Assembly: GCF_012927275.1 (NCBI RefSeq)
Contig: NZ_JABBGG010000004.1
Location: 62,001-126,000 of the forward strand
Direction of reading: 5' to 3'
From: Massilia polaris
GTDB lineage: Bacteria; Pseudomonadota; Gammaproteobacteria; Burkholderiales; Burkholderiaceae_D
DNA length: 64,000 nt
Below are positions 1 through 6,906 of the stretch, one piece after another; within the stretch, counting starts at the first letter, position 1; each line of letters begins with the position of its first letter. Made by a program: the position numbers and the translations under genes. The notes beneath the pieces were generated by a model. That model did not search any database. It worked only from the letters and a program-made list of their open reading frames with translations, and was not told the origin of the DNA.

Positions 1-778
1 GGAACATCTTCATCTGTTCGACCGTCGTGTTCTGCGCTTCGTCGAGGATCACGAAGGCGTGGTTCAGGGTGCGGCCGCGCATGTAGGCCAGCGGCGCGAT
101 TTCGATCACCTGTTTCTCGAACATCTTCTGGGTGCGGTCGAAGCCGAGCAGGTCGTACAGCGCATCGTAAAGCGGGCGCAGGTAAGGGTCGACCTTCTGG
201 GCCAGGTCGCCCGGCAGGAAGCCGAGGCGCTCGCCCGCTTCGACCGCGGGGCGGGTCAGCACGATGCGCTTGACGGCATCGCGTTCGAGCGCATCGACCG
301 CGCAGGCCACCGCGAGATAGGTCTTGCCGGTGCCGGCCGGGCCGACGCCGAAGCTGATGTCATGTTCGAGGATCGCGCGCAGGTACTGGATCTGGTGCGG
401 GGTGCGCCCGCGCAGGTCGGTGCGGCGCGTTTTCAGCACCGGGCTGTTGATCTCGATCTCGGGCAGTTCCTCGGTCGGCTCGGATTCGGGCGCCGAAGCG
501 CGCAGGCCGCTGCGCTGCTCGACCAGGGCCAGCTGCACTTCCTCGATCGGCACCACCTTGTTGGCGACCGCGTAGAACCGTTCGAGGATATCCACAGCGC
601 GCGAGGCATTGGTGCCGCTGACGATGAATTTTTCACCGCGCCGGAAGATGGTGACGTCGAGGGCCGCCGAGATCTGGCGCAGGTTTTCGTCGAGCGGTCC
701 ACACAGGTGGGCCAGCCGGGTGTTGTCGAGCGGCTCGGGAACGAAGTATTCGGGCTGGATGGGGGTCTTGGTTTTCAA
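1..778 (-). CDS. phoH: PhoH family ATPase (YbeZ-like), C-terminus cut by window edge
   Basis: Reverse-strand reading gives about 259 residues before the window edge, so the C-terminus is missing. The P-loop [11 protein letters not shown] and the Walker B-like ILDEAQN near the edge are the PhoH/YbeZ hallmarks; the N-terminal part (residues about 10-85) resembles the KH-like region of the family. PhoH/YbeZ proteins are cytoplasmic ATPases that work with the YbeY endoribonuclease in ribosome maturation and RNA turnover; ybeY would be expected just outside the left edge. No ATG lies in a sensible place, so the start is taken as the TTG at 778 with an AGG about 8 bases upstream; the open frame continues further upstream and the true start could differ. 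Family assignment is firm, the start is not. Confidence 0.85.
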   Translation of the reverse strand, partial: MKTKTPIQPEYFVPEPLDNTRLAHLCGPLDENLRQISAALDVTIFRRGEKFIVSGTNASRAVDILERFYAVANKVVPIEEVQLALVEQRSGLRASAPESEPTEELPEIEINSPVLKTRRTDLRGRTPHQIQYLRAILEHDISFGVGPAGTGKTYLAVACAVDALERDAVKRIVLTRPAVEAGERLGFLPGDLAQKVDPYLRPLYDALYDLLGFDRTQKMFEKQVIEIAPLAYMRGRTLNHAFVILDEAQNTTVEQMKMF

Positions 779-1379
779 CGGTGCCTGGCGGATGGTGTTC
801 TCTGCGTAAATAGCTGTTTTGACAATGCGCGGGGGCCAGTTTACCGCAAATCCTTTTTCGCGGCCAAAACGACAATCAACCCGCGTGCGCTATTCCGCGT
901 ATTTTCCATCGTGCAATATTTATTTCTTATCAGCTTCAGTTATGCCTTTCCGAATCAAAAGATTAACAAGCATTTGATTGTGTGCGAATTATTTCATTTT
1001 GAAAATCAATGAGTTCCGGCAGTATCGTAACGTTGGGAAGCAAAGTAGTTTATTTCTTGCGTGCGACACAAATCTGATTCATGTGTTGAAATAATTATGT
1101 GACAAGCTTTCCGTGCGTTAGCTTGATTTCAAACAATGACGCTTGTGCGCTGGTCGGATGTACTGTCGGCGTATGAGTCTGATAATTTGTGTGAAATACA
1201 AGTGGTCGGTGGAAGGCGCGTAGCGCAGGGAGCCTACGAACCGGTCACGTGCTTGGACTGATGATCGACTTGTTCTGTTAATCAAGGTGAAGGGCGTTTT
1301 CGGGAACTTCTTTGGGCAAATCATGGTCTTTAGCAAAGTTCGTAACTGAATCATTTCAACCACTCTCACGAGGTAAATC
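779..1379. other. AT-rich intergenic region between divergent phoH and HTH gene
   Basis: About 600 bases without a supportable gene, clearly richer in A and T than the surroundings. Reading frames here are short or are extensions of the phoH antisense frame. It must hold the promoters of two divergent genes, but I see no unambiguous -35/-10 pair. No tRNA-like or transposase sequence was recognised. Confidence 0.6.
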
Positions 1380-1724
1380 ATGGCACACCATGCTTTGGCA
1401 TCACAAGAAAGTTACAACCCCAACCACCTGCTCGATATTCTGCTGGGTAAGATGCAGCTGAAGAACGATGCGGCCTTGTCGCGCATGCTGGAAGTCGCGC
1501 CTCCGGTCATCAGCAAGATTCGCCACCACCGCCTGCCGGTCGGCGCCTCGCTGCTGATCCGTATGCACGAAGTCACCGGCATGAGCATCCGCGACCTGCG
1601 CGACCTGATGGGCGACCGCAGGACCAAGTATCGCCTGTCCGACGCCCAGGGACGTCCAAAGCCAGAAGACAAAGCGGCAGCAGAAGCAGCACAGCAGCAG
1701 ACACCTGGTAATTATGCGCACTGA
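1380..1724 (+). CDS. Small helix-turn-helix (Cro/C1-like) protein
   Basis: A 114-residue protein. Residues about 13-75 look like a degenerate XRE/Cro helix-turn-helix domain: DAALSRMLEVAPPVISKIRHH is the recognisable helix-turn-recognition helix stretch, followed by a helix resembling the usual IRDLRDLMG end of the domain. The last 35 residues are a polar alanine/glutamine-rich tail. The start is well supported by GAGGT seven bases before the ATG. It is a single gene with about 600 bases of AT-rich DNA upstream, suggesting individual regulation. Likely a DNA-binding regulator; its targets cannot be inferred. Proteins of this kind are common as orphan regulators in Burkholderiales. Confidence 0.7.
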   Translation: MAHHALASQESYNPNHLLDILLGKMQLKNDAALSRMLEVAPPVISKIRHHRLPVGASLLIRMHEVTGMSIRDLRDLMGDRRTKYRLSDAQGRPKPEDKAAAEAAQQQTPGNYAH

Positions 1725-1776
1725 CACCGCTGGCGTTACCGCAACAGCAGTCAAGCCTTCGGTGCAAGATGGCAAC

Positions 1777-1801
1777 GGCCCGCCGCACTGTGCGACGGGC
1801 C
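1777..1801. terminator. Hairpin between convergent genes
   Basis: GGCCCG (1777-1782) and CGGGCC (1796-1801) form the outer stem, with a short inner CGCA/TGCG stem. It lies between the convergent HTH gene and HDOD gene and could stop transcription from both sides. There is no clear U-tract, so this is a moderate call. Confidence 0.4.
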
Positions 1802-1849
1802 CCGCCACCGCCTGATACAAGCGCAGCGCCGGCAGGTCCCGCGAAGACC

Positions 1850-2692
1850 TTAGCCCATCAGGACGGAAGAAATCTCTTCAAACTGCAGTTCCGTCTCGCG
1901 GAATACATGCAGGTAGGACTCTTCGTTCAGCCCCAGCGCGGTCCATGCGACCGATGAGACTGCGGGTACGAGCTCATCCTCATCGCGCGCGATATCCAGC
2001 GCATGGACGATTGCGTTCGCCACGTGAACGATCGTGGCCAGGAAGCCCGCGCCGGGCGCCTCGGGATCATGGTGGTGGGCAATGGCCAGCCGCATGGTGT
2101 CGGAAAAGTTCCAGTGTTCGGCCAGGGCAATCCCCGCCGCCACATGATCGACCCCCAATACTTGCTGCTCGGCCTCGAGCAATTCGCAATCGGTTTCTTT
2201 GCGCAATGCGGTCGCCTGCGCGTACAGCTCCGGGAAGCTGGTGACCAGCACCAGCCGTCCGATATCGTGCAGCAGACCGGCGGTGAAGGCGTAATCCTGG
2301 TTGAACTTCATGCGCCGCGCCAGCACGCGGGCGCAGGCCGCGGTCGCGATCGAATGGCGCCAGAACGCCTTGTAGTCGAAGCCCGCGCATTTGCCCTCGG
2401 CGAAGCAGCCGGTCACGGCGGCCGCGATGATCAGGTTGCGGGTGGCCTGGAAACCGAGGAAGGTGATCGCCTGGTTGAGCGTGGTGACCTTGACCTGCAG
2501 GCCGTACACCGGCGAGTTGGCCAGGCGCAGCGTCTTCGCCATCAGCGCCTGGTCGTGCGAAACTTTTTTCGCCAGCACCGAAATGTCGACATCCTCGGCG
2601 TCGATGCTGCTCAGCAGCTCCATGACGACGGCGGGCAATGAGGGAAGGTCGAGCAGGTTCCTGACGACGTCATCGATGACCAGTGCCGTCAT
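1850..2692 (-). CDS. HDOD domain signalling protein
   Basis: A 280-residue protein filled by one HDOD domain (about residues 12-210): LPSLPAVVMELL at the start, the HSIATAACARVLA and AGLLHDIGRLVL stretches in the middle, and HHHDPEAPG later. HDOD proteins are HD-superfamily relatives that usually act as non-catalytic signalling or scaffold modules in two-component and cyclic-di-GMP pathways. Its start codon overlaps the stop of the upstream small gene by four bases (ATGA, 2689-2692), so the two are probably translationally coupled and work together. The partner carries the segment often found N-terminal to HD-GYP domains, suggesting a split two-piece module. Cytoplasmic; no signal peptide or membrane segment. 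Confidence 0.85.
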   Translation of the reverse strand: MTALVIDDVVRNLLDLPSLPAVVMELLSSIDAEDVDISVLAKKVSHDQALMAKTLRLANSPVYGLQVKVTTLNQAITFLGFQATRNLIIAAAVTGCFAEGKCAGFDYKAFWRHSIATAACARVLARRMKFNQDYAFTAGLLHDIGRLVLVTSFPELYAQATALRKETDCELLEAEQQVLGVDHVAAGIALAEHWNFSDTMRLAIAHHHDPEAPGAGFLATIVHVANAIVHALDIARDEDELVPAVSSVAWTALGLNEESYLHVFRETELQFEEISSVLMG

Positions 2693-3027
2693 TCCGCGAT
2701 TCCCCGCTGCATGCGGTAATCCTCGACATAGCGGCGCAGGATGCCGGTCGCCCAGTCGTTCTGGTTGTCGATGTCGTTCTTGCGGAACAGGTGCGCAAGG
2801 CGCTGCTGCACGGCGGCCGGATCCGCTACCGGAGCCTGGACCACCGCGCCCGTCGCCAGCACGGCGACCGCCGCGATGCCATGGCGCGGCATCAGGGCGA
2901 TGGTGGCTGCGGTCAGCACGGCGCCGCGCGGCAGCAGCACATGGCCCTGGTCGTCCAGCAGCTCGTCCGAAAGGATCATTCCCGGCCGGATCTCGGCCAG
3001 GGCAAGGTGCTGGTAGGCAGCGCTCAT
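2689..3027 (-). CDS. Small protein resembling the N-terminal segment of HD-GYP proteins
   Basis: A 112-residue protein starting at the ATG at 3027, with GGAG seven bases upstream. The central stretch (LALAEIRPGMILSDELLDDQ, then LLPRGAVLTAATIALMPRHG) matches the segment that commonly precedes HD-GYP domains in cyclic-di-GMP phosphodiesterases; there is no HD-GYP domain here. The C-terminal third is charged and ends with YVEDYRMQRGIAE. It is the first gene of a two-gene operon, ending in a four-base overlap with the HDOD gene. Family resemblance is by eye; the role (partner or regulator of the HDOD protein) is inference. Confidence 0.65.
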   Translation of the reverse strand: MSAAYQHLALAEIRPGMILSDELLDDQGHVLLPRGAVLTAATIALMPRHGIAAVAVLATGAVVQAPVADPAAVQQRLAHLFRKNDIDNQNDWATGILRRYVEDYRMQRGIAE

Positions 3028-3158
3028 CAATTTCTCCAGGTGAATAATTCGATCTTACCATCGACCGGTGCGGCAACTTGAGGGGGCGTAAATACCACAA
3101 CTCCTTTTGTTGTATTCTCGGCATTTTGCCCGCCCAACCTCCTCTGCAAAGGACCATC

Positions 3159-3770
3159 ATGAAACTGTACTTCAGCCCCGGCGCCTGCTCGCTCTCGCCA
3201 CACATCGTGCTGCGCGAAGCGGGCCTCGATTTCACCACCGAGCAGGTCGACCTGCGCGCCAGGCAAGTTGCCGGCGGCGCCGACTTCCGCCAGGTCAACC
3301 CGAAGGGTTCGGTGCCCGCGCTGATGCTGAAGGATGGCGCCGTGCTGACCGAAGGCCCGGCCATCGTGCAGTTCCTGGCCGACCTGGTTCCCGAAAAGCA
3401 GCTGGTGCCGCTGGCGGGATCGTTCGAACGCTACCGCCTGATGGAATGGCTGAACTACATCGCGACCGAAATGCACAAGGGCTTCGGGCCGCTGTTCAAC
3501 CGCGGCGCCAGTGCGGAAGCGCGCGACCACGCCATCTCCGGCCTGGCCGCGCGTTTCGGCCATGTGGCGCGTTCGCTGGAAGGGCGCGACTACCTGATGG
3601 GCGAGCGCTTCACCGTGGCCGATGCCTACCTGTTCACGGTGCTGAACTGGTGCGGCTTCACCGGCATCGACCTGGCGCCGTGGCCGGCCCTGCAGGCATT
3701 CCAGGCCCGCGTCGCGGCCCGTCCGGCGGTCCGGCAGGCGCTGCGCGCCGAAGGCCTCGCCAAAGATTGA
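3159..3770 (+). CDS. gstA: Glutathione S-transferase GstA
   Basis: A 203-residue beta-class glutathione transferase. The N-terminal thioredoxin-fold begins MKLYFSPGACSLSPHIVLRE, with the cysteine at residue 10 that beta-class enzymes use near the glutathione site, and the cis-proline motif VPAL followed by LTEGPAIVQFLAD. The helical C-terminal domain carries EWLNYIATEMHKGFGPLF and FTVADAYLFTVLNW. Length and sequence match E. coli GstA (201 residues) closely. It conjugates glutathione to electrophiles in the cytoplasm. The ATG at 3159 aligns exactly with the family start; reading upstream gives only non-family sequence. Single gene, followed by a hairpin terminator shared with the convergent PEP-CTERM gene. 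Confidence 0.93.
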   Translation: MKLYFSPGACSLSPHIVLREAGLDFTTEQVDLRARQVAGGADFRQVNPKGSVPALMLKDGAVLTEGPAIVQFLADLVPEKQLVPLAGSFERYRLMEWLNYIATEMHKGFGPLFNRGASAEARDHAISGLAARFGHVARSLEGRDYLMGERFTVADAYLFTVLNWCGFTGIDLAPWPALQAFQARVAARPAVRQALRAEGLAKD

Positions 3771-3777
3771 TAAAACT

Positions 3778-3791
3778 CCCGCGGCTGCGGG
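3778..3791. terminator. Hairpin between gstA and PEP-CTERM gene
   Basis: CCCGC (3778-3782), a GGCT loop and GCGGG (3787-3791) form a compact GC stem between two convergent genes, flanked by short A/T stretches. Probably a bidirectional terminator. Confidence 0.55.
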
Positions 3792-3804
3792 ATCTTGTTG
3801 GCTG

Positions 3805-4074
3805 CTATTCGAATTTTTCGCCGCTGTGCCGGCTGGCTCGCCAGCCGATCAGCACCAGGCCGACCAGCATCATGGCAAACACTTCCGGCTCCGGCATTTC
3901 CGCCAGGTCGCCAGGCTGGGCGACTGCGCCGCGCGCCACCATCAGGTCGGCGCGCGAGGTCAAGCCGGCAATTGGCGCGGCGTGCACTGTGGCGCGCTCA
4001 AATTCAACAAGGGTGGCCTGGGCCGTGCCGGCCAGGCCGGCGGCCAGTACGATGCAAAGGACGAATTGTTTCAC
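3805..4074 (-). CDS. Very small PEP-CTERM sorted protein
   Basis: An 89-residue exported protein. It has a signal peptide (MKQFVLCIVLAAGLAGTAQA, cleavage after about residue 20), a short mature region of about 35 residues, and a C-terminal PEP-CTERM signal: MPEPEVFAMM, a hydrophobic helix (LVGLVLIGW) and a basic tail RASRHSGE. PEP-CTERM proteins are cut and sorted by the EpsH/XrtA exosortase in exopolysaccharide-producing Gram-negatives. The mature segment is unusually short, so almost the whole protein is targeting sequence. Neighbours give no functional hint. Confidence 0.75.
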   Translation of the reverse strand: MKQFVLCIVLAAGLAGTAQATLVEFERATVHAAPIAGLTSRADLMVARGAVAQPGDLAEMPEPEVFAMMLVGLVLIGWRASRHSGEKFE

Positions 4075-4843
4075 GATAATCCCCTCTCCTTATTGATCCC
4101 GGCCTGGCGCGCCGATACACTGGTGCAGTGCAGCGAAAAATCGATCCATCGTGTGCTTTTTGTTCATCGTATTAAACCATGGCGTTCCGGGTTTTTCTAC
4201 GCTGATTCGATTGCGGCGGATGATATGTCGTGAGGCATTGCGAGCGGAATTTATCGCTGTGCGGTGCGGAAAAATTCGTTTTGGTTTATTCTGTTTCCTG
4301 CGTCAATAATCCAAGGCAATAGGCAGCGTCCGACAGGTCAATCGGCCCGCCCAGATGGTCTTCCGTCGCGGAAATTGAGGCGCCAAACAGGCGTTGGAAA
4401 AACGAAAAGAAGTAGGTCATGGCAGATCGTCCATTAACAGTTCGGACGATGATGTATCGACATTGCAAACTCATCAATCGTTGAAACGAACTGTTACGCA
4501 TTTCGCCATTTTTAACGCTTCGCCAACGAAGTTTGCCAGCTTCATAACGCATTCGATTGCTGCCTTGACTACAGATGTTGCGACGCAAAATTTTTTTGTG
4601 AAAACTGTTTGCGTGCGCCTTTTTAATGAAGGTATAGTCTCCATATCCCTCTTGCCTTCAAGAATTAAATTGATGGCAAATAATCACGTCCGGGCCAGAC
4701 TTTCCCGGCAAAACGTGACATGTATAGCGACGTTGATGAACCCATATCGAGCGTTGCTGTCGCGACCGCGCCCTGAATGCGTGCGGTGAACAGAACTTTT
4801 TACGATGTTGCGGTACCTGCGTCCACTATTCACAAAGTAAATC
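4075..4843. other. AT-rich intergenic region upstream of the FtsH-like gene
   Basis: About 770 bases of lower GC content. A possible vegetative promoter for the FtsH-like gene is TTGCGT (4609-4614), 18 bases, TATAGT (4633-4638), which would leave a leader of about 200 bases. One small reverse-strand reading frame (4286-4420) is listed separately. Nothing else was recognised. Confidence 0.4.
4286..4420 (-). CDS. Possible 44-residue small protein
   Basis: Starting at the ATG at 4420 this frame encodes 44 residues: an aromatic, amphipathic N-terminus (MTYFFSFFQRLFG) and an acidic remainder ending SDAAYCLGLLTQETE. The shape, an FxxLF-like start followed by a DHL...DLSD stretch, resembles the small DUF3563 proteins seen in many Burkholderiales, but the match is weak. 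GGA lies about 11 bases upstream of the start. It sits alone in an AT-rich gap. It could equally be a chance frame, so I give it low confidence. Confidence 0.3.
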   Translation of the reverse strand: MTYFFSFFQRLFGASISATEDHLGGPIDLSDAAYCLGLLTQETE

Positions 4844-6808
4844 ATGCCTAACCTCGCCAAACTCCAGATCGTCTTTAAGAATTTCTACGTGCGCATCGGC
4901 GCCGGACTCCTGCTCGCCACGGTCATTGGCCTTGCCATCTACAAGAACGACGTGCCACAAGACACCAGCCCGGTCGTGTACTCGCAGAACATTTCCGAAA
5001 TCACGGGCCTGGCTGCGCAGAAAGGTAATCTCGAGTACCTGATGGTGGCCAAGCCGCTGTCGGAAGCGCCGCGCTACATCTACAAGTTCAAGGACGCGCC
5101 GCAACTGCACGTGGTCAAGGTGCCCAGCACCTCGCACCTGAGCCTGGAGCGCGAAGTGCTGCTCAAAAACGCGATTCCATACGCGATCGCCAGGGATGAC
5201 TACCTCGCGTCGCACAAGGCCGTGCTGCTGGACGAAGGCCAGAATGCCGCGACCGAGGAAGCGCTGGCCTTCCTGAAGCGCCACGCGCTCGACATCGCCA
5301 TCATCCTGCTGCTGATCTACGTGCTGAAGTTCGGCATCCCCGGCATGGGCATGAGCGCCAATGTGCTGACCCCGGACAAGCTCAAGGGCAGCATGGACGA
5401 CCTGATCGGCATGGACGACATCAAGCAGGAAGTGCTGCACCTGGAAGACATGATCCGCAACCGCGCGGAATACAAGTCGCACAACATCGACAAGCCGTTC
5501 AACGTGATGCTGACCGGGCCTGCGGGCACCGGCAAGACCAAGCTGGTCGGCTACCTGGCCAAGCGCCTGAACGTGCCGCTGATCCAGGCATCCGGTTCGG
5601 CGCTGGAATCGGGCTATGTCGGCGGCGGCTCCAAGGCGCTCAATGCGCTCTACCGCAAGGCCTGCAAGCAGGGCAGCTGCATCATCTTCCTTGATGAAGC
5701 GCAAACGCTGTTCACGCCACGCGGCCGTGGTGAAAAGAAATGGGAGGACGACACCGCCAACACGCTGCTCGGCCTGCTCGACGGCGTCAAGAGCGACAAG
5801 GGTGCCGGCGTGATCTGGGTCGTGGCCTCGAACTTCGACGACGCCTCGTCCGACATGGACGAAGCGATGCTGCGCCGCTTCTCGGTCAAGATCAACTTCC
5901 GCCTGCCGAACAAGGGTGAGCGCATCGAGCTGCTGCGCAGCTTCCTGAAACGCAAGAAGGACGGCCTGGTCGACTGGAGCAACCTCGACCTGGACCAGGT
6001 TGCCGAAATGACCGCCAACCTCAGCCCTGCGCTGCTGGAAACCGTGGTCGAGCGCGCCAGCATGATCTCGATCCAGGAAAAGGCGATCATCGACACCGAC
6101 CTGATGTTCCGCGCCTTCGAGCGCTCGACGCTTGGGCTGACCGACCGCGCCACCACCGCGGAAAAAGACAAGCAGCGCGAACGCGTGGCGCTGCACGAAC
6201 TGGGCCACTTCTTCATGCAGATCGACCCGTACCTGCGCGCCGGCATGACGCTGGCCGAAGTAAAGGAAAAATCGCACCTGCTCAAGATCAGCACCGAGTC
6301 GGTATCGAAACTGGGCGCGCTCGGCTATGTGCTGCAGTCGGGCGATGACGTTTCGCTGCGCACGCTGGAAGAACTGGAGCGCGACGTGATCCAGCTGTAC
6401 GGCGGCGTGGCCGCTGAAGAACTGTTCTACGGCGCCCGCGGCATCTCGGTCGGCAGCCAGAACGACATCGAAAAGGCCACCAGGATGCTGAACCTGATGG
6501 TCAACCGCCTGTCGATGTACTCGCGTTCGAAGATCGACTACTCGCAGTTGAAGCAGGAAGGCAGCGACAACCCGACGATCCGCCAGGTTGAAGAAAAATC
6601 GGACGAGCTCTACAGCTACACGCTGGGTGCGATCCGTGACTACAAGGCGGTGATTGAATCGCTGAAAGACACGCTGCTGGAACAATACGTGCTGTCGAAG
6701 GATGTCGTGTTCGCCCTGCTGGAAGAGCGCCGCGAGCTGCTGATGGCGCACATCCACGCCCCGCGCACCGCCGGCCTGAAGCTCTGCACCGAAGGCAGCG
6801 CCGCTTAA
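4844..6808 (+). CDS. Divergent FtsH-like membrane AAA+ zinc metalloprotease
   Basis: A 654-residue relative of FtsH. It has a membrane segment at about residues 17-36, a periplasmic loop of about 110 residues, a second segment at about 148-165, then an AAA+ domain: Walker [10 protein letters not shown] near residue 224, Walker B IIFLDEAQ (FtsH normally has DEID) and DEAMLRRF at the arginine-finger position. The M41 peptidase part carries the zinc motif HELGH (His451, Glu452, His455) and the third-ligand region GSQNDIEKAT, so both activities look intact. It differs from canonical FtsH in the longer periplasmic region, altered Walker B and a C-terminal extension, so it is probably a second paralogue with its own substrates. 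Single gene; a GGGGTC palindrome follows it. Confidence 0.82.
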   Translation: MPNLAKLQIVFKNFYVRIGAGLLLATVIGLAIYKNDVPQDTSPVVYSQNISEITGLAAQKGNLEYLMVAKPLSEAPRYIYKFKDAPQLHVVKVPSTSHLSLEREVLLKNAIPYAIARDDYLASHKAVLLDEGQNAATEEALAFLKRHALDIAIILLLIYVLKFGIPGMGMSANVLTPDKLKGSMDDLIGMDDIKQEVLHLEDMIRNRAEYKSHNIDKPFNVMLTGPAGTGKTKLVGYLAKRLNVPLIQASGSALESGYVGGGSKALNALYRKACKQGSCIIFLDEAQTLFTPRGRGEKKWEDDTANTLLGLLDGVKSDKGAGVIWVVASNFDDASSDMDEAMLRRFSVKINFRLPNKGERIELLRSFLKRKKDGLVDWSNLDLDQVAEMTANLSPALLETVVERASMISIQEKAIIDTDLMFRAFERSTLGLTDRATTAEKDKQRERVALHELGHFFMQIDPYLRAGMTLAEVKEKSHLLKISTESVSKLGALGYVLQSGDDVSLRTLEELERDVIQLYGGVAAEELFYGARGISVGSQNDIEKATRMLNLMVNRLSMYSRSKIDYSQLKQEGSDNPTIRQVEEKSDELYSYTLGAIRDYKAVIESLKDTLLEQYVLSKDVVFALLEERRELLMAHIHAPRTAGLKLCTEGSAA

Positions 6809-6834
6809 ACCGCATCAACTAAGTTGCTTGCTTC

Positions 6835-6872
6835 AAAATCGGGGTCTGTCCCCGGGGACGGACCCCGATTTT
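6835..6872. repeat. 38-bp palindrome of the GGGGTCTGTCCCC family
   Basis: Arms AAAATCGGGGTCTGTCCCC and GGGGACGGACCCCGATTTT pair with a single T/C mismatch, with no loop. It lies between the convergent FtsH-like and Kef genes. The A-run before and T-run after mean its transcript would look like a bidirectional terminator. The same core recurs at 63493-63573, so it is a dispersed repeat and not a one-off terminator. Confidence 0.8.
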
Positions 6873-6906
6873 ATTGCACGATGCTTTCCGCCAAATCCGG
6901 TAGCGA

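Noticed and set aside
59-1012. 317-codon plus-strand frame at the left edge
   Set aside because: Antisense to phoH, whose P-loop and DEAQN are on the minus strand; the last 80 codons run into AT-rich non-coding DNA.
4826-6757. 643-codon open frame on the minus strand across the FtsH-like gene
   Set aside because: Shadow of the real gene: residues are dominated by Val/Gln/His/Arg patterns typical of antisense high-GC frames, and no family is recognisable, whereas the plus strand has complete AAA+ and M41 motifs.
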